Below are positions 8,350 to 17,034 of a stretch of 64,000 nucleotides of DNA, in pieces. Each line of letters opens with the position of its first letter. Within the stretch, counting starts at the first letter, position 1. This DNA is from Lachnospiraceae bacterium (GTDB lineage Bacteria > Bacillota_A > Clostridia > Lachnospirales > Lachnospiraceae). Made by a program: the position numbers and the translations under genes. The notes beneath the pieces are model-generated. The model worked only from the letters and a program-made list of their open reading frames with translations, ran no database searches and was not told where the DNA came from. The stretch spans positions 21,000 through 84,999 of the forward strand of contig JAIKXO010000109.1 in assembly GCA_024684065.1 (NCBI GenBank), read 5' to 3'.

Positions 8350-9441
8350 TCAGATATGCTGAATAACGGAAACCACCTGATCCTTGCCGTTTTTCTTCCC
8401 ATGATACAGCTTGTTATCCGCATCGAAGATGGTCTCTTCTATGGAATGTGCGTTTTGATGCTCGGAAACGCCTATGGTAAGCGTTACATGAAGTGTTTTT
8501 TGATAAAAGGGTATTATCCTGTCGGCGACTCTTTGCCTTACTTCCTCGCAGATATCCGCAGCTTCCTCTTTGCCGCAGTTATTAAAAAGGATCAGGATCT
8601 CCTCCCCGCCCCATCTGCAGATGGGATTGCCTGCAGGTATGGTATCGGTTATTATGCCTGTTAACTCTTTAAGCACAAGATCTCCCGCCTCATGTCCGAA
8701 AGAGTCGTTGATATTCTTGAAATCATCTATATCGCACATCGCTACGGAAAACTTTTCTCCCGAGTTAAAAGCCGCATCAAGATGCTTGCGCATGCTCCTC
8801 CGATTTAAGAGGCTCGTAAGCGGATCGGTTGAAGCTCTGTAGTCGAGTATTGCATTCTGTTTTTTCAGTTTGGTCTCAAATCCGTTAAGAGTATAAGTGA
8901 AAAGCAGCAGGAAGCAGAACATAAAGGTAAATACACATATGGAATTGAAGACAAACAGCAGTCCGGTGATCTCCTGCGACAGCTCATAGTAGGGGTAGGA
9001 TCTGTAGGTTACCATCCTGCAGACAACATAGATCACTGAAGCTATGCCCCCTAAAAATGACGGAACAAGGAAGCGCATACGGCCTCTTGTCAGGTCATAG
9101 GCCGCAAAAAAGCAGAAAGGGATAACGGCAATGATAAACTGCGCAAAGCCCGTATCCCAGCCGACGAAATAAGTGGCTAAAATCCCGTGAAGTACGATCT
9201 CGGCATATGAGTAGATAAAAATAACGTAAGCTTTATTCTTTTTGGCAAGATCCCGTACATAGAAATACAGGACCGGGCTGAATATATTGAAAACAGCCAT
9301 GGGCCAGACCTTCAGGTAAAAAAATATCAGACAGAAGATTACGTGGGTCGAGCCTACAAGTGTTGTCAGGACATAGTACTTGTTGTTCGCGAATCGTTCG
9401 AAGATGTCACGTATTTTTTGTTCATTCAGTGATCTGCTCAT
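8350..9441 (-). CDS. Membrane-bound diguanylate cyclase (GGDEF domain)
   Basis: A 363-residue protein with six to seven membrane segments in the first 185 residues and a GGDEF domain from about residue 200 (DPLTSLLNRRSM start, CDIDDFKNINDSFGHEAGD nucleotide and metal site). The catalytic loop reads RWGGEEI (residues 276-282), an accepted variant of GGEEF. It should make c-di-GMP from two GTP at the membrane. The RxxD inhibitory site expected just before the loop is absent (PAGN-type sequence instead), so product inhibition there is unlikely. The membrane part is an unknown sensor. It stands alone, with its own gap on both sides. Confidence 0.9.
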   Translation of the reverse strand: MSRSLNEQKIRDIFERFANNKYYVLTTLVGSTHVIFCLIFFYLKVWPMAVFNIFSPVLYFYVRDLAKKNKAYVIFIYSYAEIVLHGILATYFVGWDTGFAQFIIAVIPFCFFAAYDLTRGRMRFLVPSFLGGIASVIYVVCRMVTYRSYPYYELSQEITGLLFVFNSICVFTFMFCFLLLFTYTLNGFETKLKKQNAILDYRASTDPLTSLLNRRSMRKHLDAAFNSGEKFSVAMCDIDDFKNINDSFGHEAGDLVLKELTGIITDTIPAGNPICRWGGEEILILFNNCGKEEAADICEEVRQRVADRIIPFYQKTLHVTLTIGVSEHQNAHSIEETIFDADNKLYHGKKNGKDQVVSVIQHI

Positions 9442-9469
9442 TTACGGAAATACTCTTTTACTGCTCAGA

Positions 9470-9517
9470 TGCATCGCCCGGACGAAACGGCGGCATTGCC
9501 GCGCCCTGGGCGATGCA
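9470..9517. repeat. Nested hairpin between the cyclase and thiolase genes
   Basis: Arms TGCATCGCCC and GGGCGATGCA form a perfect 10-bp stem; inside is a second GC-rich hairpin (GCGGC/GCCGC). No T-run follows. It may end or stabilise a transcript; its role is not clear. Confidence 0.5.
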
Positions 9518-9655
9518 TACAGTTCTGGCTTAGTTGAGGATAAACATAGTAAACACAATTTCATATTGCGTTTAATATATTTATTTTGTGTTTAGTCCGA
9601 CCGCGATGATCCCTTGAAATGTCGGAAGCAAAATCATATCTGTGGAAAGATTTTC

Positions 9656-10837
9656 CTAATCTCTCTTAACTATCGCGGCGCAGCCCATTCCGCCTCCTAC
9701 GCAGAGCGTAGCAAGGCCTGTCTTTGCATCCCGTCTCTGCATTTCGTAAAGGAGGGTCACGAGGATCCTCGCGCCTGAACAGCCTACGGGATGTCCCAGG
9801 GCTATGGCTCCGCCGTTAACATTTAAGATATCAGGGTTAAAGCCAAGTTCCTTCTGTACGGCTACCGACTGGGCGGCAAAGGCTTCGTTTGCCTCGATAA
9901 GATCGAAATCTCCGACAGACATTCCGGTCTTTTTGAGAACCTTTTTAGTGGCGGCGACAGGGCCGATGCCCATGATCCTCGGCTCAACGCCTGCAAGCTC
10001 GCCTGCGATCCAGGTGGCCATCGGCTTTACCCCGAGCTCTTTTGCCTTTTCTTCGCTCATTACTATGATGGCTGCCGCTCCGTCGTTTATCCCGGAGGAG
10101 TTCGCGGCTGTCACCATTCCGCCTTCCTTGAACGCCGGACGAAGCTTTGAGATGCTTTCTTCTGTAACACCTGCCCTCGGACCTTCGTCAGTATCAAAAA
10201 GTATGGTCTGTTTCTTCTGCTTCACTTCGACAGGAATGATCTCTTCTTTAAATTTCCCGTCTTTTATGGCCTTTTCAGCTTTCTGCTGGGAAATGGCGGC
10301 AAAACGGTCAAGCTCTTCCCTTGTAAGTCCCCAGTCCTCGCAGATGTTTTCAGCGGTCATTCCCATGTGGTAGCCGCCGAAGGCATCCTGGAGCGCATCT
10401 ATTATGAGCGTATCCACAAGGGTCGAATTCCCCATCCTGTATCCGAAACGGGCTTTTTCCAAAGCGAAAGGCGCCCGCGACATACTCTCCATTCCACCGG
10501 CGACTATGATATCCGCATCGCCCATGGAAATGAGCTTTGCCGCCAGGTTTACACAGTGCAGTCCGGAGCCGCATAAAACATTTATCGTTGTGGCCGGAAC
10601 CTCTACGGGGATCCCCGCGTTTACGGCTGCCTGTCTTGCAACGTTCTGTCCCTGCGCTGCCTGGATAACACAGCCCATATATACCTCGTCCACATCTTCG
10701 GCTTTAACGCCTGAACGCCTGAGAGCCTCTTTAATCACAATAGTTCCAAGCTCGGAAACGGGAGTGTTGCTTAAGGAGCCTCCCATCGTGCCGATGGCCG
10801 TTCTCACCGCGCCGGCCAAAACAACCTTTCTTGCCAT
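9656..10837 (-). CDS. thlA: Acetyl-CoA C-acetyltransferase (thiolase)
   Basis: A 393-residue thiolase, standard length. It condenses two acetyl-CoA to acetoacetyl-CoA, the first step toward butyrate in anaerobic Clostridia. The nucleophilic Cys is in NVLCGSGLH (residue 89), the catalytic His in GHPVGCSG, and the second Cys in the terminal CVGGGMGCA. AGGAGG precedes the ATG. No other butyrate genes (hbd, crt, bcd) adjoin it, so it stands alone in this window. Confidence 0.94.
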   Translation of the reverse strand: MARKVVLAGAVRTAIGTMGGSLSNTPVSELGTIVIKEALRRSGVKAEDVDEVYMGCVIQAAQGQNVARQAAVNAGIPVEVPATTINVLCGSGLHCVNLAAKLISMGDADIIVAGGMESMSRAPFALEKARFGYRMGNSTLVDTLIIDALQDAFGGYHMGMTAENICEDWGLTREELDRFAAISQQKAEKAIKDGKFKEEIIPVEVKQKKQTILFDTDEGPRAGVTEESISKLRPAFKEGGMVTAANSSGINDGAAAIIVMSEEKAKELGVKPMATWIAGELAGVEPRIMGIGPVAATKKVLKKTGMSVGDFDLIEANEAFAAQSVAVQKELGFNPDILNVNGGAIALGHPVGCSGARILVTLLYEMQRRDAKTGLATLCVGGGMGCAAIVKRD

Positions 10838-11057
10838 AGCTATGCCTCCTGAAAAAATTAGTCTGATTGATATATTATAGCATAAATGATAGAATAATTG
10901 TATCTATTCAATCTGATACGGGAAAATGCAGGTGTTTCTATGCGGTGCCGGGCACAGCGCCCTGCTGTAAGGGAGGAAACGTTAATTATGCGGTATTTTC
11001 CCCATGAGGGAAACATGTTGGATAGAATACTTATAAATCGTGTGAAGGGGGCAGCGT

Positions 11058-12452
11058 ATGAACAATTGTTATCTTGCGGTAGACATAGGCGCTTCAAGCG
11101 GACGCCATATTATCGGATATATGGAGGACGGGAAGCTCAGACTGAAGGAAGTGTATCGTTTTGAAAACAGTATGGAGCAGAGCTTTAATAAGAAGCTGTG
11201 GAATGTGGAGAGGCTGTTTAAGGAGATCAAAAACGGGATGACAGCCTGTAAGAGAGCGGGGTTTGTGCCGGTGTCTATGTCGGTGGATACCTGGGCGGTT
11301 GACTATGTGCTCCTTGATGATAACAATGAAGTAGTCGGGGATACTTACGGCTACAGGGACGGCCGCACCGCGAGGATGGATGAGGTCGTATATGAGACTA
11401 TTTCCGAGCCGGAGCTTTATAAGAGGACCGGGATCCAGAAGCAGATATTCAATACTATATATCAGCTGACGGCTGACAGGGAGAAGCGTCCGGAGATCCT
11501 TAAGCAGGCAAAGACCTTCCTGATGCTGCCTGATTATTTTCAGTTCAGGCTGACAGGGGTGAAGAAATCCGAATATACGAACGGTTCCTCAACGCAGCTT
11601 GTGGATCCAGAGACAAAGCAGTGGGACAGGGAGCTTATGAAAATGCTTAAGTTTCCGGAGGACATCTTCCTGCCCCTTCAGATGCCAGGAACCTTCCTAG
11701 GGGAGCTGCTTCCTGAGATAGCTGATGAAGTGGGTTTCCAGACCAGAGTATATATGTGCGGGAGCCACGATACAGCCTCTGCGGTCATGGCGATGCCCGG
11801 AAACGAAGGCTCTATTTACATCAGTTCAGGAACCTGGTCCCTTATGGGGGTCGAGCTTTCCGATGCGTTAAGGAGCGAGGAGAGCCACGAAGGAAACTTC
11901 ACAAACGAGGGAGGATATGATTACAGGTTCCGCTATCTGAAGAATATCATGGGTCTGTGGATGATACAGTCGGTGCGCCATGAAGCAAAAGATGCCTACA
12001 GCTTTGCCCAGCTTTGCGAAATGGCGGAGGAGGAGAAAGACTTCCCGTCAAGGGTTGACGTGAACGATGCCTCTTTCTTTGCGCCGTTAAATATGGGGGA
12101 AGCCATCCGCGACTACTGCAGAAAGACCTCGCAGCAGGTTCCGGAGACGATAGGCCAGCTTAGCGCTGTTATTTATCAAAGCCTTGCAGAAAGCTACAGC
12201 AGGACGGTAGAGGAGATTGAAAGGAATACCGGTAAGACCTATGACAATATCTGCATTATAGGCGGAGGAGCCAATGCGGATTATTTAAACAAGCTTACCG
12301 CAAAGGCCTGCGGAAAGAAACTGACTGCAGGACCTACCGAGGCTACTGCCATAGGAAACATGATCGCCCAGTTTATTGCAGAAGGAGAGATAAAGGATCT
12401 GAAGAGTGCCAGAGAGATCGTTGCGTCGTCCTTTGATATAAAGGAATATTGA
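11058..12452 (+). CDS. rhaB: Rhamnulokinase
   Basis: A 464-residue FGGY-family sugar kinase that phosphorylates L-rhamnulose at O1. The N-terminus carries the ATPase-fold phosphate loop DIGASSGR; the middle has SVDTWAVDYVLLD with the catalytic Asp region; the C-terminal domain has SSGTWSLMGVE and IGGGANADYLN for adenine binding. Length is near that of E. coli RhaB (489). GAAGGGGG precedes the ATG. It heads a same-strand run with rhaA and rhaD, but the gaps of about 320 and 435 bases carry structured repeats, unlike the tight E. coli rhaBAD operon. No AraC-type regulator is in the window. Confidence 0.94.
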   Translation: MNNCYLAVDIGASSGRHIIGYMEDGKLRLKEVYRFENSMEQSFNKKLWNVERLFKEIKNGMTACKRAGFVPVSMSVDTWAVDYVLLDDNNEVVGDTYGYRDGRTARMDEVVYETISEPELYKRTGIQKQIFNTIYQLTADREKRPEILKQAKTFLMLPDYFQFRLTGVKKSEYTNGSSTQLVDPETKQWDRELMKMLKFPEDIFLPLQMPGTFLGELLPEIADEVGFQTRVYMCGSHDTASAVMAMPGNEGSIYISSGTWSLMGVELSDALRSEESHEGNFTNEGGYDYRFRYLKNIMGLWMIQSVRHEAKDAYSFAQLCEMAEEEKDFPSRVDVNDASFFAPLNMGEAIRDYCRKTSQQVPETIGQLSAVIYQSLAESYSRTVEEIERNTGKTYDNICIIGGGANADYLNKLTAKACGKKLTAGPTEATAIGNMIAQFIAEGEIKDLKSAREIVASSFDIKEY

Positions 12453-12678
12453 TGACGTACAGAACCTTACGCCCCTGAGAATATGTTCAGGATATTAAGG
12501 CGGCAGGAGTTCTTTACGTAAAGGAGCAATATTTTCCCCGGATTATGAAGAATTTCCCCTTAATAAAGAGGGTACGCATATTTATACTGAAAGAAGACCG
12601 GGAAATCCATGGGTTTCCAAGTTATGTAAACCATGCTGACCGGAAATCTGAAGTGAAAATAAAAATATAAAGGAAATT

Positions 12679-12751
12679 ATCCGGTCAGAAAGCTGCCCGG
12701 ATCGGCACAAACTTCAGTTTGTGCTTAAGCGCACGATCTGTGAGCAGATCG
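12679..12751 (+). repeat. Single diverged copy of the three-hairpin repeat, directly upstream of rhaA
   Basis: Same A-B-C hairpin order as the 90-bp array at 28 kb. A: ATCCGG/CCGGAT (12679-12702). B: GCACAAACT/AGTTTGTGC (12705-12724). C: CGATCTG/CAGATCG (12734-12751). Arm changes against the array are matched on both sides, so base pairing is kept. The element ends 21 bases before the rhaA start, next to its ribosome binding site. The remaining part of the rhaB-rhaA gap (12453-12678) shows no gene. Confidence 0.8.
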
Positions 12752-12771
12752 GCGCAGAAAGGAGAAAAACG

Positions 12772-14019
12772 ATGGGTGAAAGATATGAAAGCGCAAAAAA
12801 GCAGTATGAAGCATTGGGAATAGACGTAGAGGGAGCTTTAAAGAAGCTTCAGAGCTTCCCTGTATCCATGCATTGCTGGCAGGGGGATGACGTGGTCGGT
12901 TTCGACCAGGACGGGCCTCTGACAGGCGGGATTCAGACTACGGGCAATTATCCCGGAAAGGCAACTACCCCGGAAGAGCTCATGGCTGATATTGATAAGG
13001 TTATATCACTTGTGCCCGGCAAGCTTAAGCTTAACCTGCATGCCTGCTACGCTGTTTTTGAAAAGGGCGAGTGGGTTGACAGGGACAAGATTGAGCCCAG
13101 GCATTTCACAAGATGGGTAGAGTATGCAAAGTCAAGGAATATGTCGATTGATTTCAATCCTACATGTTTTTCTCATAAAATGGTTAAGGACAATATGACC
13201 CTTGCCCATCCGGATAAGGAAGTTAGGGATTTCTGGATCCGCCATTGTCAGGCCTGTATCCGTATAAGCGAGTATTTTTATGATGAGCTTAAGGTTCCGG
13301 TGCTTATGAACATCTGGATCCCCGACGGATATAAGGATATCCCTGCGGATCGTCTGGGTGCCAGGGCACGCTATAAGGATTCGCTTGACCAGATACTTGA
13401 CATCGGATATGACAAGAACAAGGTAAAGGTAACGGTCGAGTCCAAGGTGTTTGGTATCGGAATGGAGAGCTATACGGCGGGAAGTTCAGAGTTTACCCTG
13501 AATTATGCCGCTTATAAGAACATTCTTCCGCTTATGGATAATGGCCATTATCATCCGACAGAGGTGGTGTCTGACAAGATCTCTTCCCTTCTTTTGTTCT
13601 TCCCGGAGATCGCCCTTCATGTGACCAGGCCTGTCAGATGGGATTCCGATCACGTAGTTATCTTTGATGACGAAACGAAGGAGATCGCGAAGGAGATCGT
13701 AAGGAATGACGCTATGGACAGGGTATATCTGGCAACGGATTTCTTTGATGCCAGCATTAACCGTATAAGCGCCTGGACGGTCGGACTTAGAAGCGTTCAG
13801 AAGGCTATGCTCTATGCCCTGTTAACTCCCCATGAGGAGCTTAAGAAGCTTCAGGATGCGGGTAACTGGACGAAGGTCATGATGTGCCAGGAGGAGCTTA
13901 AGACCTATCCGTTCGGGGATATCTGGGATCATTATTGCGAGCTCTGCGGAAAGCCTGTCGGTATGGCATGGTACGATGAAGTAGAGAAATATGAGAAGGA
14001 TGTTTTGAGTAAAAGATAG
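12772..14019 (+). CDS. rhaA: L-rhamnose isomerase
   Basis: A 415-residue enzyme, family length about 418, converting L-rhamnose to L-rhamnulose with Mn2+ or another divalent metal. The opening block SMHCWQGDDVVGFDQDGPLTGGIQTTGNYPG and the metal-site segments KVTVESKVFGIGMESYTAGSS, DNGHYHPTE and DSDHVVIFDDE are those of RhaA. The frame is open 51 bases upstream, but those codons are the repeat element; GAAAGGAG seven bases before the ATG at 12772 and the family N-terminus set the start. Confidence 0.95.
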   Translation: MGERYESAKKQYEALGIDVEGALKKLQSFPVSMHCWQGDDVVGFDQDGPLTGGIQTTGNYPGKATTPEELMADIDKVISLVPGKLKLNLHACYAVFEKGEWVDRDKIEPRHFTRWVEYAKSRNMSIDFNPTCFSHKMVKDNMTLAHPDKEVRDFWIRHCQACIRISEYFYDELKVPVLMNIWIPDGYKDIPADRLGARARYKDSLDQILDIGYDKNKVKVTVESKVFGIGMESYTAGSSEFTLNYAAYKNILPLMDNGHYHPTEVVSDKISSLLLFFPEIALHVTRPVRWDSDHVVIFDDETKEIAKEIVRNDAMDRVYLATDFFDASINRISAWTVGLRSVQKAMLYALLTPHEELKKLQDAGNWTKVMMCQEELKTYPFGDIWDHYCELCGKPVGMAWYDEVEKYEKDVLSKR

Positions 14020-14057
14020 AATTGACTTTCAGGCGGGCTCCTGTGAAATACGGAAAT

Positions 14058-14083
14058 GATTCGGTCAGCAGGCTGCCCGGATC
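14058..14083 (+). repeat. Isolated hairpin A of the 90-bp repeat, after rhaA
   Basis: GATTCGG with CCGGATC around an inner CAGC/GCTG stem matches hairpin A of the array at 28 kb, including the preceding GGAAAT. Outside it, an inverted pair GGCTCCTG/CAGGAGCC encloses the copy. Confidence 0.75.
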
Positions 14084-14182
14084 AGCACAGCAGGAGCCTG
14101 TTTCGGACTGCAGCTGTTTTAAAATAAGAAAATAGTAATAGTAACCACGGAATATATAACAGGAAGCATATAAAAGAAAATA

Positions 14183-14379
14183 TTCCACCTGTGCGGTTGG
14201 ATTGCTTTTGCAATCCAACCCACCACATACATTCGCAAAACCGCCCGCTTCGCGTGCTTAAAGATTTGCTTCGCAAATCGTTTTGCTCATTTAGAGGTGG
14301 GTTGCTCGTGTATGATAATATCTGCCTTGCTGCAGGCAGCATGCAGATATTATCATACACGGCAGCCGCACAGGCGGAA
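14183..14379 (+). repeat. Large multibranched inverted-repeat element between rhaA and rhaD
   Basis: An outer 14-bp stem (14183-14196 with 14366-14379, one mismatch) encloses several hairpins: a perfect 11-bp stem GGTTGGATTGC/GCAATCCAACC (14195-14220), a GCAAAAC/GTTTTGC stem around hairpin C of the 90-bp repeat (14263-14279), an AACCCACC/GGTGGGTT pair, and a perfect 18-bp stem at 14308-14325 with 14343-14360. No gene is present in 14020-14454. It looks like a MITE-like or RNA-structural element; no transposase is near. Confidence 0.75.
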
Positions 14380-14413
14380 AATATTCCGAATTTGATCAGA
14401 GGGCCAGATTTAA

Positions 14414-14432
14414 GAGCCGGTTAATCCGGCTC
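14414..14432 (+). promoter_or_regulatory. Hairpin before the rhaD ribosome binding site
   Basis: GAGCCGG, five-base loop, CCGGCTC, ending ten or so bases before GGAGGA of rhaD. No T-run. A post-transcriptional role is inferred. Confidence 0.4.
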
Positions 14433-14454
14433 ATGCCTGACCCCGGAGGAAAAA

Positions 14455-15315
14455 GTGAAAATTCTTGACAGTAAGTTTGTGAAGGGCTTTATCAATATGG
14501 CCCAGGAAGGCTATGAGCAGGGCTGGCATGAAAGGAACGGGGGGAATCTTTCTTACCGCATGACGCCTCATGAAGTGGAATCTATCGAGGACCGCCTTTT
14601 CAGGCACGGAGAATGGACGGATATAAAAGCATCGGTCCCGGGGCTTTCGGGAGAGTTTTTCCTTGTGACCGGAAGCGGGAAATATTTCAGAAATATTCCG
14701 GTAGATCCGGAGGAAACACTGTCCATAATAGAGCTTGACGAGAAAGGGGAGAGATACCGTATACGATGGGGCCTTGTTGAGGGAGGAAACCCTACCAGCG
14801 AGCTCCCCACCCATCTTTTGAACCACGAGATCAAAAAGAGGGTTTCCGATAATAAGCACAGGATAATATACCATGCTCATTGTACGAATATCATAGCCTT
14901 GTCTTTCCTGCTTCCTCTTAAGGATGAGATTTTTACAAGAGAGCTTTGGGAATCCATGACTGAGTGCCCGGTGGTATTTCCGGAAGGGATAGGGGTAGTA
15001 CCCTGGATGGTTCCCGGCGGAAGGGATATAGGTCTCGAAACCAGCAGGCTCATGGAGAAATATAATGCCGTGATCTGGGCCCACCATGGGATATTCTGTT
15101 CGGGGGACACCTTTGACGGAACCTTCGGCCTTATGCATACCATCGAAAAATCGGCGGAGATCCTTCTTAAGATAATGCAGGTTACCGATAGGAAAGTAAA
15201 TACAATCACTCCGGATGATTTCAGGCGCCTTGCGAAGGACTTCGGGGTCGAGCTTGACGAGCGTTTCCTGTATGAAAAGAAAAGTTCATGTTTTAATGAA
15301 CTGTACAGTATTTAA
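14455..15315 (+). CDS. rhaD: Rhamnulose-1-phosphate aldolase
   Basis: A 286-residue class II aldolase (AraD/RhaD fold) that splits L-rhamnulose 1-phosphate into dihydroxyacetone phosphate and L-lactaldehyde. Zn ligands are visible as HAHC near the middle and AHHGIF later; the phosphate site lies in ERNGGNLSYR, and LVTGSGKYFRN is typical. Translation starts at GTG 14455, preceded by GGAGGA. It completes rhaM-B-A-D. Lactaldehyde handling (fucO or pdu genes) is not in the window. Confidence 0.94.
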   Translation: MKILDSKFVKGFINMAQEGYEQGWHERNGGNLSYRMTPHEVESIEDRLFRHGEWTDIKASVPGLSGEFFLVTGSGKYFRNIPVDPEETLSIIELDEKGERYRIRWGLVEGGNPTSELPTHLLNHEIKKRVSDNKHRIIYHAHCTNIIALSFLLPLKDEIFTRELWESMTECPVVFPEGIGVVPWMVPGGRDIGLETSRLMEKYNAVIWAHHGIFCSGDTFDGTFGLMHTIEKSAEILLKIMQVTDRKVNTITPDDFRRLAKDFGVELDERFLYEKKSSCFNELYSI

Positions 15316-15333
15316 CAGGCGCTTGCAGTCAGT

Positions 15334-15355
15334 AAAAACCCGCCGTTTGGCGGGG
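15334..15355 (-). terminator. Terminator at the left edge of the defence island
   Basis: On the minus strand CCCCGCC-AAAC-GGCGGG followed by TTTTT. It probably ends the mcrBC-side transcription, 270 bases past the mcrC stop. Sequence around it resembles the terminator at 27980, in opposite orientation. Confidence 0.7.
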
Positions 15356-15438
15356 CGTCATAGGGATTTTTGAGAAACATTGATTTCAAGGCATTAAAAA
15401 GACAGCCTTCGAGCGGAAATGACATTTGATATAGGTTA

Positions 15439-15693
15439 TTGAGCCGGAGTGGCTCTTATATCCACATTTCGCTTGAAGCCATAGGTTTCTCTGTTGAAGA
15501 TCAGATCCGTGTGGAATATGATCATGGAAAGATAATCATCCGTACCGACAAAAAACAGCCAATGCTTAAAAGCGAAGCCGATGGAGTAGCAAATCGTTAC
15601 CCCATCGGCTGTTATTATCTTTATTTTACACTCTTACGAAATGCTTCAGACCATTTGCTAATGGATTCGTTCATCCTATCGCAGTATTTTTGA
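15439..15693 (+). pseudogene. SymE-like toxin remnant
   Basis: From a TTG at 15439 the frame gives a short AbrB-fold-like stretch resembling the core of SymE family toxins: ISLEAIGFSVEDQIRVEYDH then GKIIIRT. The usual N-terminal half and the G-K-W before the LE are missing, and codons after about 15560 run antisense into the end of mcrC and do not look native. No ribosome binding site is seen. In E. coli symE lies beside hsd and mcrBC genes, so the position next to mcrBC supports the identification. I read it as a decayed gene; a short functional peptide cannot be excluded. Confidence 0.5.
15576..15610. terminator. Hairpin just past the mcrC stop
   Basis: AGCCGATGG and CCATCGGCT form a perfect 9-bp stem with a 17-base loop, about ten bases downstream of mcrC on the minus strand. 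No clean T-run, so termination is tentative. Confidence 0.4.
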
Positions 15694-17021
15694 AAACTTA
15701 TTTCCGCGCTCTTTGGAACAAAAAACGGCATTCTATACATTTTTGCTTTAACATCTGGATAAAAACTACTATATGCATACAATTCTTTAAATTCAAAATT
15801 GTTCATATCCTCATCATACGTATCTATATCAGATGGATAGATAATGCCGCATAATTCCCCTCCGGACAAAAAAAGATACGATAATAATTGGTGAACATCC
15901 TCATCCTTATTCCATTTCCAGAATTTATATTTGGCATCAAAGACCTTTCGTCTTTCCCCCTCTTTATCTTCAATGAAATCCGGATACCAGTTTTCATCTT
16001 TTGCCCATTTCAGACTGCCTTTTTTACCATCTGTCTGTAAATGAATAAATCCTTTATTTTTTAACAACTTAACAGCGATAAACTCTTCCCAAAGCCATGA
16101 AATATCAATTAAAACACCAACGGATTCGTCAACTTTATTATCAAAGATATTCTGACCAGACTCTCGTAATATCATCAATGCCATTTTTCTGGCATCTTCA
16201 TAGGCATAATATAGCGGATTGGTAATTTCTTTTTGGCATCTTATCCGTTCCGAATAGTTTACATTCATTCTATAAGAAGGAGTAGCCGTCTCTATCAGAT
16301 CAATCATTTCCAGAATTGCAGCAGATTGGCAAACATATCCATTCCATATTTCCGGATAATAATCCATGATATAATCCATCGTCTGTCTGATCAGACATAG
16401 AATGTCATTGTCATATGAATACTCCCTTACAGAATACGCCGTTCTCCCGACAAAAGGGTTATTCAAAAGTATATGTCTGTTGACATCAAATGCTCCCTTA
16501 AATGCAAAATCATTATACCTGTTTCGAACATACTCTTTATAAAATCCTTCGCCATACGCATCCGAAATCTTCATCAGAAAGAGGAGTATCAGAATAACGG
16601 TATAATCACTCTCTGATGCACTATTAATGTCAAGATCAAATACATTTATTCCGCACACATTACACAAAAGGTAAAGAAGGAAGAACTGCTTATCTCCTTT
16701 ATCAAATCTCGAACAAATCTCAACTCTGCAGGAATTTCCATCACCTGTTATGTTTGAGATAACACCTACCCAATTATAAGTGTATAATCTATCATTTATT
16801 CTGTCAAAAATGGCGTCATTCTCATAACTGTTTTTATCCGGAATAGTGAGTATTTTACGGTCTTTAAGCAAGGTATTGATGTTGCAGATTTCTTTCATGG
16901 AATCCCACGATTCTTCGGAAATAGTTTTATTCTTATAATCCGTTTCCAGCGCAAAAGAGTATGAATTGCCAAAACTCTGATTATCCCTGAGACGGATAGA
17001 AATTGAATTTTTTCCCTCCAT
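15621..17021 (-). CDS. mcrC: McrC-type nuclease subunit of a McrBC modification-dependent restriction system
   Basis: About 466 residues, longer than E. coli McrC (348). The C-terminal part has the PD-(D/E)XK nuclease site: PDF followed by VFDAKYKFWKW, with Asp-x-Lys as catalytic pair. The N-terminal half fits the McrC partner-binding region. It cuts DNA when driven by the McrB motor. A GTG four bases after the mcrB stop could also start it (17030), but the G-rich site CGGGTG fits the ATG at 17021 better. It is the last gene of an mcrB-mcrC pair with translational closeness. AT-rich codons differ from the rhamnose genes, a sign of transfer. Confidence 0.85.
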   Translation of the reverse strand: MEGKNSISIRLRDNQSFGNSYSFALETDYKNKTISEESWDSMKEICNINTLLKDRKILTIPDKNSYENDAIFDRINDRLYTYNWVGVISNITGDGNSCRVEICSRFDKGDKQFFLLYLLCNVCGINVFDLDINSASESDYTVILILLFLMKISDAYGEGFYKEYVRNRYNDFAFKGAFDVNRHILLNNPFVGRTAYSVREYSYDNDILCLIRQTMDYIMDYYPEIWNGYVCQSAAILEMIDLIETATPSYRMNVNYSERIRCQKEITNPLYYAYEDARKMALMILRESGQNIFDNKVDESVGVLIDISWLWEEFIAVKLLKNKGFIHLQTDGKKGSLKWAKDENWYPDFIEDKEGERRKVFDAKYKFWKWNKDEDVHQLLSYLFLSGGELCGIIYPSDIDTYDEDMNNFEFKELYAYSSFYPDVKAKMYRMPFFVPKSAEISFQKYCDRMNESISKWSEAFRKSVK

Positions 17022-17034
17022 CTTTATCACCCGA

